Source: Malania oleifera (taxonomy: Eukaryota > Streptophyta > Magnoliopsida > Santalales > Ximeniaceae). Taken from it: DNA of 64,000 bases. Position numbers and translations under genes: made by a program. The stretch's first letter is position 1, and every line of letters starts with the position of its first letter. Below are positions 22,791 to 34,147 of the stretch, piece by piece. The notes under the pieces are model-generated. The model was not told where the DNA came from and searched no databases. It saw only the letters and a list, made by a program, of their open reading frames with translations. The stretch covers positions 74,865,348 to 74,929,347 of the forward strand of contig NC_080427.1 in the NCBI RefSeq assembly GCF_029873635.1, in the 5' to 3' direction.

Positions 22791-23013
22791 TTTAAAAATC
22801 CGTATCATTAACACATTCCCAGAGAGCAGTATTTTATAATAATTTCTACTTATGCCACACTAAACATGTTTTTCGTATATTTAACATACCATCATTTTCA
22901 ACAGTATTTTCCCAAATATAAAATCATATATAAATACATTTATTTCCCTAAAATCAAATGCTATAATAATATACATACTTTTCATAAAATACTAGTTTAG
23001 TTTATCCCTTTAC

Positions 23014-23076
23014 CTGATTCTTGAAAAGCCCCGAAATCAAACATTACTACACCCGCAGGGTTCCTCGTTCAACACC
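23014..23076 (-). other. Conserved exon-like block, right LTR of F (63 nt)
   Basis: On the minus strand it lies between TTTCAG|GGTGTTGA and AATCAG|GTAAAGG. It has the same length as in the left LTR. Confidence 0.5.
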
Positions 23077-23899
23077 CTGAAAACAACATTCCGCATAACT
23101 AAAGTTCAGTATTTTTACGGGTACTACACTTTCTAAAACTGTCAAATAGTCAAATACTAGGTAGAAAGCCTTACCCTGGATTTGGGATGGTTTCCAACTC
23201 AGCCCCACCGATGATCCACTCTGGCAGACTTGCAGAAAACTTTCCTAGGAGCGTCGTGGTGGCTTCAGATCATCGAACCGGCAGAAAATCGGCCTGAGAT
23301 CTTAGAGAGAAGGGTAGGGAAATGAAGGATAAGAGAGAGAGAAGTTCTGTGCAGGAAATTGACTGAAAAATAACATTTAACCCTACTTATACTGTAGGAT
23401 TCGTCGACGAGCCACGTCACCTCGTTGATGAGTCCTGTAAAAAGTTTGTCAACGAACTTCAACCCTCGTTGATGAATTTCAGGCTTCCAAAAATCCTCTC
23501 TCGATATCTTCTCGTCGACAAGATCCTGAAGAACCCTCGTCGACTAAACCCCTATGTTTGTCGATGAGGCTTGGAAAATTTCTCGGGATTATCCCATCCA
23601 AAATGCAACATCATCGACGAAGTTGACTACCTCCTTTTGTTCCTGTTTCCATTTCCCTTTCTTTTTATTATTTAAATACTATTATTCGTCGGGTCATTAT
23701 AGGAACCCTCCTACATTTTTGTAGCAACAAGCTTGCAAAGATAAAAGACACCTATTTTAGCCAGGCCATACAACTTCCTATGGCTTTTAGGTTAATCAAG
23801 TGTTGTTCGTTGCTGCCAATCAGGGATGATTTGCACTGAATGTAAGAATCTAGAAGAAAGTACATAGCAAGTTGTTGCACTGAATGTAAGAATCCAGGT

Positions 23900-25235
23900 T
23901 CAGGTACACAGGAATGGCTTGCTGAGTCATAGTAGATACGATAACTCGAGTCACAGGACACAATGATGGCTTGCTGCGAATGTAAGAATCCAAGCCGTAG
24001 CAGATACAATGATCTGCGTCATAGGACACAATGATGACTTGTTGCGAATGTAAGAATTTGATCCATAGCAGATACGATGATCCGAGCCACAAGACACAAT
24101 GATGGCTTGCTTCAAATGTAAGAATCCAAGCCGTAGCAGATACGATGATCCGAGCCATGCAACACAATGATGGTTTGCTACGAATGTAAAAATTCGAGCC
24201 GTAGCGGATACGATGATCCGTGCCATAAGACACAATAATGGCTTGCTGCGAATGTAAGATTCTGAGCCGTAGCGGATACGATGATCCGAGTCACATGACA
24301 CAATGATGGCTTGCTTCGAATGTAAGAATTCAAGTCGTAGCGGATACAATGATTCGAGCCATAAGACACAATAATGGCTTGCTGCGAATGTAAGAATCCA
24401 AGCCGTAGCGGATATGATGATCTGAGCGAAAGGAAACAATGATGGCTTGTTGCAAATGTAAGGATCCGAGCAATAGCGGATATGATGATCCGAGCCATAA
24501 GACATGATGATGGTTTGCTGTGAATGTAAGGATCCGAGCAGTAGCGGATATGATGATCCGAGCCATAAGACATGATGATGGCTTGCTGTGAATGTAAGGA
24601 TCCGAGCAGTAGCGAATATGATGATCCAAGCCACAAGACACGATAATGACTTGCTGTGAATGTAAGAATTCGAGTCGTAGCAGACGATAATCCAAGCCAT
24701 ATGACACAATGATAACTTGCTTCAAATGTAAGAATCTGAGCGTAGAAGATACAATTATCCATAAGATATAATAATGACTTGCTGCGAATGTAAGAATCTG
24801 AGCCATAATAGATGCGATGATCCGAGCCATATGACACAATGATGAATTGCTTCGAATGTAAGAATTCGAGCCGTAGTGGATACGATGATTCAAGCCATAA
24901 GACATAATAATGACTTGCTGCGAATATAAGAATTTGAGCCGTAGCGAATACGATGATCCGAGCCATATGATACAATGATGGCTTGCTTCGAATGTAAGAA
25001 TCCGAGTCGTAGCGGATATGATGATTTGAGCCATAAGACACAATAATGGTTTACTATAAATGTAAGAATCTGAACCGTAGCGGACACAATGATCCGAACC
25101 ACACAACACAATGATGGCTTGCTTTGAATGTAAGAATCCGAGTCATAGCGGATACGATGATCCGACTCATAAGACACAATAATGGCTTGCTGCGAATGTA
25201 AGAATCTGAGCCGTAGCAGATACGATGATCCGAGC
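23900..25235 (-). repeat. 68 bp tandem array in element G
   Basis: There are about 19 units such as GAATGTAAGAATCCGAGCC, GTAGCGGATACGATGATCCG and AGCCATAAGACACAATAATG. Neighbouring units often alternate between CTGCGAATG and CTTCGAATG and between ATAAGACACAATAATG and ATATGACACAATGATG, which hints at a 136 bp higher-order unit. A unit of 68 bp with no stop on the minus strand opens several frames at once (up to 287 codons), with no conserved protein. Confidence 0.9.
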
Positions 25236-25299
25236 CACTTCAAGCAATAATAAGGTATGAAATCAAAGTTTGGAAAATGGTTACTCTATTGGGGAAATG

Positions 25300-25460
25300 C
25301 ACTTGGGTGTGGGGTCTTGATTTCAATGAATGAATCCACTTGTCCTTGGGATCTGCTGCCCTAGTTTCAAAATAAATCAATGTGTGTCTATAGTCAGCTG
25401 CCCCAATTTCCAGGTAAATCAATGTAAGCCTAGGGTTAGCTGCCCTAGTTTCAGATATTA
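25300..25460 (+). repeat. About 58 bp repeat, three copies
   Basis: Three imperfect copies carry GCTGCCCTAGTTTCA or GCTGCCCCAATTTCC followed by AAATCAATGT. Confidence 0.6.
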
Positions 25461-25551
25461 ATATAACAGGAATTGCTTATTCAAGGATGCCAAGTGATCA
25501 TTCAAAAGCTTATTCAATCAGAAAGGTGTGAAGGGTGCTCTATTGCTATAT

Positions 25552-25810
25552 GTATGCATGTTGCTAACTCGTGATGCCAGAATGAAGTGATATGCTTCTA
25601 TTTGTATGCATATTGCTAACTTGTAGTGCTTGAATGCAATGATATGCTGCTACATGTATGCATGTTGCTAACTTGTGATGTTAGAATGCAGTGATATGCT
25701 GCTATTTGTATGCATGTTGTTAACTTAGAATGTAGTGATATGCTACTATTTGTATGCATGTTGCTAACTTGTAATGCTATAATGCAGGGGTATGTTGCTA
25801 TATGTATGCA
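25552..25810 (+). repeat. 52 bp tandem array
   Basis: About five copies of a unit with TGTATGCATGTTGCTAACTT and AGTGATATGCTGCTATT occur. Each copy has the palindrome ATGCAT. Confidence 0.8.
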
Positions 25811-25984
25811 TGTTGTATGATATGACATGTATGCATTTTTTATTATTATTTTTATTTTTTGTGCAATGCATGAAATGTATGGTAATGCATAAAATGCATG
25901 GCAATGTATGAATCTTTTCTCCCAGTACGCCTATGATCAATAACCTCATATTTTATCTTGCCTATGTTTTCGAATTTCTACATG

Positions 25985-26320
25985 AAATTTGCCGCATTTG
26001 AATGGATCTGTAACTGATCTTGGCTCAAATTTCTTGATTCATTTGATCATGGAGGTGATTGACTTGGCTCAAATGAAAATCACAAAATTTGCCTCAGTTG
26101 AATGAATCTATAGCTGATCTTGACCCTGTTTTCATATTCCAATCTGATAAGAAGGTTCTTGAATGGGTCACATTGAAACTCGACTTGAAATTTACCCCAG
26201 TTGAATGTACCTGCCACTGATCTTGACCTTGTTGTTAGATTCTTCTTGAATAAGCAGATCTTTGAAACCTAATATGACATTTGCCTCAGTTTGACTGCTC
26301 TTTCTCCACAGGGATCTTCT
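25985..26320 (-). repeat. Degenerate 100 bp repeat, four copies
   Basis: TTTGCC(T/G)CAGTT starts recur near 25989, 26091, 26192 and 26281, each followed by GAATG-ATCT and CTGATCTTGACC. This kind of repeat is common in the untranslated part of large plant gypsy elements. Confidence 0.6.
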
Positions 26321-27422
26321 TTGGATTGCATCCTTAATGTTTTAAAATCTCTTTGAAATTTAAATAAATAAGCATGCAATCAGATAACTCAATCTCATTA
26401 GGAATATGAATGGAACGCACAAACTTGCTTGTCTTTGCTTGATTTTCTATGCTTATTAAATAGGAGACAAATTTTACCAGTACATTGAGACTAATGTAAC
26501 TTTGCTAGCTTAGAGAATCATATCAATGGGCAAACCTTTTTTTTTAGCCTCATAACCATAAATCGTCCACTGTATCACCACTTAAAGATTCTTTCTTACT
26601 TATTTCAAGCTTATTGCAAACTTCTTGTCTTGAAATATAACTAGTGTCTTATTAAGTAGTCTGATTAATATTACAATCACAGGGTGGACTTTAAGACACG
26701 GGACGAAATGTAGGCTTAGGATTTAGGTTTCACCAAGAACAAGGAAACTAAGACTTAAAAAACCATCCTATAATTAAAGTTTCTGCCCTAATTTGTGGTG
26801 TTGTATTCGTAAAGTATTGACCAAACTTGTAATTTAAACAAGCTGCCTACGTACCTTTTCAGATTCAGGTCATTACGTAGTTCAAACTCAACATTGAGTT
26901 TGACAAATCATTTGAGACAACAATATATACCAATCTGGTCAAAACTTTCATTTGGATCATAATGTAGTCTAGGGGTATGGGTTAAAGAAGAAAAGAGTTA
27001 GATAAGGCTCAAAATCATCGATTTCATTAAGGGTAATTTGGTCAAAGATCACATATATAGTATGTCCTTTATTTTTCTTTCTTCTTCCTTTTCTTCTTCT
27101 TTCTCTTTCCCTTTTTTGTTTCTTTTTTTTTTCATCATCTTCTTCTTCTTTTACCACAACTTTTGCTTTTCCTTTTATAAAGGAATCTTAACTTCATTTG
27201 AGACTGATTTTTTAAAACTGCCCCAGTGTGGGATGTGATCCTTTGATGGATTAATCAAGAAATGACTTTTTTAGGTTCAAAAAGGCTTGCAAGGGATTTC
27301 TTCTTTGACTTTCTTTTGGGTAGCCGAAAAATGGCCTGCCATCCTTTTGGTAATGATTATTGTCCCAAATAACTTGCCAAACGCTAGGGAACCCAAACCC
27401 AAGTTAAATTTTTTGTGAACTG
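26321..27422. other. AT-rich internal DNA of G
   Basis: There is a T/C-rich run at 27070-27175 (TTCTTCTTC and TTTTCC repeats) and otherwise no structure or gene that I recognise. Confidence 0.4.
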
Positions 27423-27624
27423 ACTTTTAAGAAAAATATAGTTTAACATTTAGGCTCAACTTGGTTAACAAATGGTAAATCATTGTTTGATTCTTTATGG
27501 GAAAACCGGTCAACAAAAGATAGACTTTTAAGAAAAATATGGTTTAACATTCAGGCTCAACTTGGTTAACAAATGGTAAATCATTGTTTGATTCTTTATG
27601 GGAAAACTGGTCGACCAAAGATAG
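27423..27624 (+). repeat. 101 bp tandem duplication
   Basis: Two nearly identical copies (27423-27523 and 27524-27624) start ACTTTTAAGAAAAATAT and end near AAAAC(C/T)GGTC. Few differences are visible, so this duplication is young compared with its surroundings. Confidence 0.85.
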
Positions 27625-28384
27625 TCACCCTTCATTTGATTAGAATATAATCATTATACTTTTAAGACACCAATCATAATTTAGAAGACAAAGATATGTG
27701 ACTTTGTTCGTCGATTTCATTCGGCAAATACATGATAAGGCTTGATAAGTCGTTTTCGTCTACTTCTCCTACAACTCTTCATCATTTTGAAATCCTCACC
27801 TAATAAGACTCCTTGACTACATTTTGAAGTGGGGTCCTTACTAAACTCCGACTTGGAGGCTTTTCCTTCATTATATATATATATATATATATATATATTT
27901 GCCCCCATTGAATAGATTCCCAAAACCAACTATTGGCTCCAAGTCCTTTGTACTAACAACACTATTTCTTATGTCACTTTACACAAAATACAAGAAAAAA
28001 TAGACAAAATTTGGCACAAGGTGATGATTCAAGAAGGATAGAATGAGATAAGATTGAAAAACATTCTTATTTCATTCAATTTTAAAATGATTTAAATAAA
28101 AAGCATTGATGCATTCCTCTTGTTATTACCCTTAGGTGATTAAGCACATCATTTTTGTATCACATGAGCTCACTTCTGAAATTGAATACCGATCAATCCT
28201 TTAACCCAATGGCATTTGTGACATTTCAATTGTGATCTGACAACGAGTTCCCATGATTGTAACCTTTCGCCTAGAATAGAGAGATCGTTTTTGTTCTGCT
28301 CAATGATGGAACACCGAATCTTTAATTTTGCCACCTTGGCACGCCAGTTTTATAGAAAATTGGGATGTGATTACTAACTTACTG
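27625..28384. other. AT-rich internal DNA of G with (TA)n
   Basis: It holds a (TA)n run at 27872-27898 and CTTGGCACGCCAGTTT near 28335. No gene is seen. Confidence 0.4.
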
Positions 28385-28560
28385 GAGATAATTATGCATG
28401 CATGGTTATGGATCTGAGCATGGAATGCATGATTATTTTATGCAATGGATATTTATGCATGGGTGTAACTAGTGCAAAAATACATGCAAATAGGGATTTG
28501 AGCATGCATGCAGTCTATCGTGCATGGCTATGTGTGAAGTGCATGAATGCAATGCTACCT
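28385..28560. repeat. Cluster of ATGCATG motifs
   Basis: About ten GCATGCA/ATGCATG words occur in 175 bases, for example GCATGCATGG near 28395 and GCATGCATGCAG near 28502. CATGCA is the RY core bound by plant B3-domain factors. The cluster may instead be simple repeat decay. Confidence 0.5.
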
Positions 28561-29600
28561 AGATAACCACTTTGCCAAAATTCTAAAAAAAAAAATCCAC
28601 TAATGAAAGATTTCAAGATTAAGATGACTATTGATGGACTACTAATTCAATTCAATTCTTCCCTCAACCATTCTTTTTTATTGATGATGGTTCATGTACC
28701 TTAGATCCTACGAAGGATCAAGTTATGATATGAGTTTGGGTTAACTCAAGTGAGTCAACCAATTGAGTTAGTTCATTGTAGGCTTGTGGACTTTAATGTG
28801 CACGTGGACCTCGAGTATTTTAAAATATGAGTTTCAAGCTATTTTATGGTGGGATCATGCCCTAGTTTAAAAGGAGTTGGGCTTGGATTACTTAAAAAAT
28901 GTTGGCTTAGATTTTTAGGTAATAAGGCCAAGACCCACTTTTGAAATCTGGGTTTGGCACTTTTTGAAAATAAGGTTTGGACCGAGTTTTTGCTTAGTAA
29001 AAGGTCGGGCCTAGGTTTGTTTTTAAAAAAAATTGGGTCTGAGTTATTTGAAAAGGATTGGGTCGACCCATATTTTAAAATGCTTAGGCCAAGTGCTTTA
29101 TTTTTTGAAAGGATAGGTCATGGTCTTATTATCGAACTTCTCCATAATAATGGCTAAGTAGTATGCATGTCTTAAATGGATGCAAAATGCATGACACGTA
29201 CAACACAAAAACATATATGTACAAAAAACTCAATTACATAAATGTGAAGAAGGATGTGGCCTCTGTCCCAACCTAGGGTGGGTTTGTATATATGAGATTC
29301 TTCAGAGTTTTATCCTAGGCAAGAGATTATGGATAGTTATGTGTGGCTAGACTTTAACCCTATTGACAATAGGTTCCCAACTTGGACCCCATCCTGGTCC
29401 AAAAAGGGGTTTGGATAAAGTTCAAACTGAGTGGAGTGGTTTGCGAGTCCCATCAAGCTTAAGCTGCGAAGTGACAAACGCTATTGCACCCCTATCTAAC
29501 CCTAATAGGTAAAGCTCGGGTACAGAGCACGTGAGAGTGTGTGAATCCTAGTTTAGCGTAATCCCGCTACCCCCACCTTTATTACATGCTTATTCAAACA
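28561..29600. other. Internal DNA of G, no gene recognised
   Basis: Repeated GG(T/C)TTGG and AAATTGGGTC-like words occur at 28860-29060. A moderately GC-rich part is at 29240-29580. No coding signal is recognised. Confidence 0.4.
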
Positions 29601-29639
29601 ATATATTCACAAGTAATCACATGTTTTTTAATAACAAAG

Positions 29640-30200
29640 GAAACAAAATATTCACAATTAATCACATGTTTATTCAAAATATGGAAATAAGATATTTACA
29701 ATTAACACGCTTATTCTAAAAATTTTGAAACCAAATATTTACAATTTATAAAAAAGATTTGAAAACAAAATATTTGCAGTTAAAATTTGTTACCTAAAAA
29801 ATTTGGGAATAAAATATTTGCAATTACTATGTTTATCTAAAAAATTTGGAAATAAAATATTTGCAATTACTATGCTTATCTAAAAAAATTTGGAAAGAAA
29901 ATACTTACAATTAATATGCTTATCTAAAAAATTTGGAAATAAAATATTTGCAAATATTATGCTTATCTAAAAAAATTGAAAATAAAATATTTGCAATTAC
30001 TATGCTTATTTAAAAAATTTGGAAATAAAATATTTACAATTAATATTCTTATCTAAAAAATTTGGAAATATAATATTTGCAATTAAAAAAATTTAGAAAT
30101 AAAATATTTGCAATTAATAAAATTTGGAAACAAAATATTTGCAATTAAAATTTTGCTTATCTAAAAAATTTGGGAATAAAATATTTATGATTAATATTTA
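29640..30200 (+). repeat. About 43 bp tandem array near the primer site of G
   Basis: About 12-14 imperfect copies of TTATCTAAAAAATTTGG plus AAATAAAATATTTGCAATTA occur. It lies about 100 bases inside the LTR, in the leader. Confidence 0.8.
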
Positions 30201-30283
30201 CAAAATAAGGAGCAACTAAAAAATTTATTAAATTTGAACTCGGGATAATTTCTAATTAATTACTGCTCGACTCTCTAATTAGG

Positions 30284-30301
30284 TCCCCAACGGAGTCGCC
30301 A
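30284..30301 (-). promoter_or_regulatory. Primer-binding site of element G
   Basis: On the minus strand TGGCGACTCCGTTGGGG resembles the tRNA-Arg-type primer site of Ogre/Tat elements. The tRNA match was not checked by search. Confidence 0.6.
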
Positions 30302-30306
30302 AACTA

Positions 30307-31013
30307 TCACGAAGTCCTGGAGCGTGTGTGCCCCAGGATCAGCGAAATGAAAATTTATTTATATTTTCAGGAAAAAATAGGAATATTGAAGTCGTCACTA
30401 ATCTTTTAGTGTGGTTAGAACACTTGATTACTACCCAATTAAGGGTAGAATTGGTATGCGTTACCAAAATCGGGATTGAGAGTTCGATCACGCGAGGGGG
30501 AGGTACCTAATTAATTACGAAATTATCCCAAAGTAAATTTAAAAATTGAGAAAATATTTTACAAAATACACTCCCAAATTTTAGAAATCTTATAGGGTTT
30601 TTCAAAGTACGAAAATACTAGTTCGGGAGGTTTTTGGAACTCAAATGGTGTAAAAAAAATTGATTTGCAAGTCTCAAAATATTTTTCTTGACTTTTTTTC
30701 TATTTTTATGATTTTTTTAAATATTTTTCCATGTTTTGTAGATTTTTGAAATAACAAAAAAAAAAAAAATAAAGAAAATAGTGAAATTCAATTAAAAAAT
30801 GTTTTCATAATTTTCTTCTAATTTTCTATTTTTATGGTTTTTCTATAGTTAACCAAATTTTTAAATAGCTAATAAAGGAAATAATATAATATTAATACTA
30901 TATATATCATAACACGTAAGTATCATATATCATAATACTCAAAATTTCAATGATGAAGCCCCAGTATTCACAATCAACCCAACCCTAATAACCTAAGTAT
31001 GCATATGACAACA
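30307..31013 (-). repeat. Start of 5' LTR of element G, cut by C
   Basis: It matches 10402-11174 followed by 13426-13530 of the left LTR, so it records the site before H inserted. It breaks at GCATATGACAACA, where the LTR of C begins. CAACA (31009-31013) is the likely left target duplication of C. The remaining part of this LTR should lie beyond the far end of C, which is outside the window. Confidence 0.75.
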
Positions 31014-32237
31014 TGTAGTGATCCAAAAAAAAAATGTTAATATTTTTTAAAAAAATTATTGTTAAAAAATTTTAAATAAAAATAAAAATAAAAATAATTA
31101 ATTAATTAATTAATTAATAATTATATATATAAACCTTCCTGATGCCTTTGCTTCAGGAAGGAAGTTGATTTACAGCAGAAACGCAGATTGAGGCAACGCC
31201 GTTCTCCTCCATCTCCTTTCTCCCACTCTCCTCAATTTCGTCTCCGATATTCGGTTGATTGAAAATCCAAAAATACCGTTGGACTCTGCTCGCCACCACC
31301 GATACTTCTACTAGAACGGATCGATCGTGGGAGCGGTGTAGGCATATCTCCTGGGGTAAGGTCAAATCTCAAATTTACCTCAATTTCTCTTAAACCATAA
31401 GTCCAATTAACGAACGAAAATTACTAAGAGATCCGTGGGAAGATTCTCTACAACCTAGTCGGAGCGGATTTTCAAATTGGAGTTCTGGGGTACCAATCCT
31501 AAATCAGGAGTTATTTTAATAATTTAATCTTTATTAGGCTATTTAGGGTATTTAGAGTTTAGGGGAATTTTAGGGAAAGTTACTCTAGGGATTGTGATGA
31601 GTTATGTAGTGAAATTTGAATTTTAGGGTTTCAAGGGTTTTTGAATGCTTGGGGCGTAGGCCGGGGTGTTATGAGATTTTTCAAGAATCAGGTAAGGGGA
31701 TTAAGTTAAGTCAGTAATTTTATGAAATATGAATCAATTTAATTGTCATGTTTATATAAATTTATTTATTTATTTATTTAGTTGGGAATTTGAAGGTTAT
31801 TTTGAAAACCAACCGTTCGAAATGAATTTTAAAAACTTAGGATATATGGTATGGTATTTTTGAATAAAATGAATGGTGGAAAGCTTGTTTGTTTGTATGG
31901 ATATGTTAAAATGTGAAAAATTGTGTGGCAGATGATTTAATTTGTATGGATTATTGTATATCTGGATATAGGGATTTTGAAATACTGAATTGTTTGTAAA
32001 ATACTAAATTGTTTAAGAAATACTAGAATGGTTGTGCAAAATAATAGAACTGCTTGTGAAAAATGTAGGACTTTGATTTGATGGCTGAGGGTTGGGGTTT
32101 TGTTTAAACGGCTTTGAGCCAGGTTGTATTTTGTGGCCGAGGGGCTAGGTTTTGGAATAACAGGGAATATATGTGAATTAATATTTTAAATGGTGTTTTC
32201 TATTATCTAAATTTATGATATGCTTTAAGAACCTTGG
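31014..32237 (+). repeat. 5' LTR of element C, first piece
   Basis: TATATATAAA (about 31122-31133) is followed at once by a hairpin (arms CCTTCCTGA and TCAGGAAGG, 31134-31161). A pyrimidine-rich leader follows, then donor GGG|GTAAGG at 31356, acceptor TTTTAG|GG at 31626, an exon-like block and donor TCAG|GTAAGG at 31692. The piece ends at CTTGG, the left duplication made by A. Confidence 0.75.
31627..31691 (+). other. Conserved exon-like block, LTR of C (65 nt)
   Basis: It is bounded by GAATTTTAG|GG and AATCAG|GTAAGG. It shares a CAAGAATCAG ending with the block in F. Confidence 0.45.
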
Positions 32238-33163
32238 TGTGACGCCTCGATTTTCATACAATTTTTTATTTATAAACAATAATAAATAATTTACACATCA
32301 TCGACAACATCCATAAATCGGCTACGTCAACAACCCTACTACCTTTCATACAACCCGACCCACATTGGGTACTAGGTAAAAAGTTATTTCATTATGACAA
32401 CCTAACAATGGAAGACAGTATATTTATATTATCCAGAATACAATACCCAGAGTATCTACATACACATATATACATCATTATCACAAACTCAAAACAAATC
32501 AACTCTAGGGAAATTACACCTCCCCTAGTCCAAAAACTCACCCTGTGCGTCAGTGTCCCATCTCCCTATGGTCACAGAGCTTTATCACCTGGCCTATCCC
32601 TATTACTAGAAAAATTTAGATAATTTGGATGAGACACTTCTCAGTAAAAAGGAATAAATTATTTACAGTGTGTGACAATATGAGTTCAGTTTTAACACAT
32701 TTTACTTTTCAAATTATCAATTCATCTGAGAAAATACACTAATATATATATGCTCATAATCATATAGATATAAAACACAAGCTTTTATAAGCTTTTAAAC
32801 CATTTCTCAAGTTCATTCACATACAATCCATATTTACTAGTGAAGTCTTTGAGGATAGGGGAGATTGCACGCCTATACATGTAGCTCCCATTTGCTCTAA
32901 TATCATTTGTAATCTTACCCAATTAACTCAGGTTCAACTACAACTGATGCTCATTAGGGCACTCACTTTACTCAATAAGCCCTCAAGCGGAGAGTTTCAC
33001 TTCACCTCAACAATTTATTTTATAAAACACACACTCTTTCATTTCTCATAATCATTTCTCATTCTAACTCATTACATATCTATGTATACATAAATTCACA
33101 TTTATGTACTTTACATAATACAATAGATCACATAATTCCCACTCTCAACATATTCACGATTTT

Positions 33164-33590
33164 CATACTGAGCATACCTCCCCAACGACATTAGTAGGAA
33201 CCTTTTAACACAATTTCCATACTGAGCATACCTCCCCAACGGCATCAGTAGGAACTTCACCACACAATTTCCATACTGAGCATACCTCCCCAACGGTATT
33301 AGTAGGGACCTTACAACACAATTTCCATGCTGAGCATACGTCCCCAACGGCATCAGTAGGAATTTCACCACACAATTTCCATACTGAGCATACCTCCCCA
33401 ACGGCATCAGTAGGAACTTCACCACACAATTTCCATACTAAGCATACCTCCCCAATGACATCAGTTGGAACTTTACACACATAATCTTCCTACTCAGCAT
33501 ACCTCCTCGGCGGCATCAGTAGGAACCTCACACACACAGTCTCCATATTGAGCATACCTCCCCAACGGCATCAGTAGGAAAGGAATACCA
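33164..33590 (+). repeat. 54 bp tandem array, left LTR of A
   Basis: About eight copies of a unit with TTTCCATACTGAGCATACC, TCCCCAACGGCATCAGTAGG and AACTTCACCACACAA occur. 54 is a multiple of three, so minus-strand frames stay open without coding meaning. The right LTR has about six copies (53332-53650). Confidence 0.9.
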
Positions 33591-34083
33591 CCTACCCATA
33601 ATTATTATACAGTATTAGCATATCATCAATCATATATCAGTATATCTCAATTCATTTCAATATAAATATTCTCTTCATTTTCTATGCACATTTCATCATC
33701 TCATAATAATAAATATCGTGTTTCACGTTTTTCAACATTTCTCAAAATACTCATATCAGTAATTCGCAAAATCTCATTTTCCCTGCAAATCATTTCTACT
33801 CACATATAAATACCACATTCCATTATTTTCCACTAATCACAACGATAATTCTCATATCAATATTTTCTCAGAAATTACTTATCATTATATTTCACATTTT
33901 TCAATATAAGTCATATACCATATAGTTTTCATTTAATATTCACAATTTAATATTACTCACATGCAACACAATTTATCAAATATTTATATCTTAATCATTT
34001 TCAGGAAAAATACCGTATGCTTATTTTCACATATTAATTTAAACAGTAATTCTAAAAATGCTGTTATAATTTATTCCTTTTAC

Positions 34084-34147
34084 CTGGCTTACTGAGAGTC
34101 TCGTTAGAACCACAAATCCTACACCCTTGGCGCCCGAAACTCAACTC
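34084..34147 (-). other. Conserved exon-like block, left LTR of A (64 nt)
   Basis: On the minus strand it lies between AATTATAG|GAGTTGAG and AAGCCAG|GTAAAAGG. It is 64 nt long although the gap upstream is 437 nt, against 96-98 nt in D, F and L. Confidence 0.5.

Larger units (their letters stand above)
15399..23701 (-). mobile_element. Element F: deleted chromovirus-type gypsy element
   Basis: It is a complete-ended minus-strand element inserted into the interior of G. LTRs are at 15399-17621 and 21267-23701. The flanks AGAAT (15394-15398) and GGAAC (23702-23706) differ only by two transitions. The primer site GCTCTGATACCA is at 21252-21263. The internal order on the minus strand is gag, protease, RT, integrase C-terminal half and chromodomain-like tail. 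RNase H and the integrase core are missing because of a deletion at about 18630. The right LTR has a 213 bp insertion that the left one lacks. Confidence 0.85.
21267..23701 (-). repeat. 5' LTR of element F
   Basis: It is colinear with 15399-17621 but 212 bp longer because of an insertion at 21748-21960. It has the same landmarks: palindromes at 23398-23625, donor 1 at 23174, acceptor 1 at 23077 (98 nt gap), exon-like block 23014-23076, donor 2 at 23013 and acceptor 2 at 21619. Confidence 0.85.
23702..30306 (-). other. Internal region of element G, no coding found
   Basis: It continues from 15398 across inserted element F. It consists mainly of tandem arrays (68, 52, about 100, 101 and 43 bp units) and AT-rich DNA, with TTTGCCTCAGTT-type motifs. 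The longest open frames fall in the 68 bp array and are artefacts. I find no gag, protease, RT or integrase on either strand. Confidence 0.55.
10402..31013 (-). mobile_element. Element G: non-autonomous Ogre/Tat-like LTR retrotransposon
   Basis: A left LTR (10402-15351) and the start of a right LTR (30307-31013) share long matches, for example CCCAGGATC-GCGAAATGAAAA and GGTTAGAACACTTGATT. A primer site on the minus strand, TGGCGACTCCGTTGGGG (30284-30301), resembles the tRNA-Arg-type site of Ogre/Tat elements. The polypurine tract and the TGTAGACACCC LTR start are at 15351/15352. After removing inserted element F, about 6.65 kb of internal DNA remains. It contains tandem repeats but no gag or pol that I can find, so the element depended on a relative. 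H sits in the left LTR, F in the interior and C in the right LTR. Confidence 0.6.

Noticed and set aside
23951..25109. Three overlapping minus-strand open frames of 252-287 codons
   Set aside because: They follow a 68 bp tandem repeat without stops on that strand. Several frames are open at once and no protein motif is present.
27038..27238. Phe/Ser-rich open frame resembling a membrane peptide
   Set aside because: It is a T/C-rich low-complexity run in the non-coding interior of G.
30307..30540. Possible tRNA-like or host gene at the conserved GTGGTTAGAACACTTG stretch (also 10402-10560)
   Set aside because: It is shared by both LTRs of G and lacks a tRNA cloverleaf, so it is LTR sequence.
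33111..33480. Repeated open frames in the LTR of A, also at 53288-53548
   Set aside because: By-product of a 54 bp repeat in an LTR. The copy number differs between twin LTRs.
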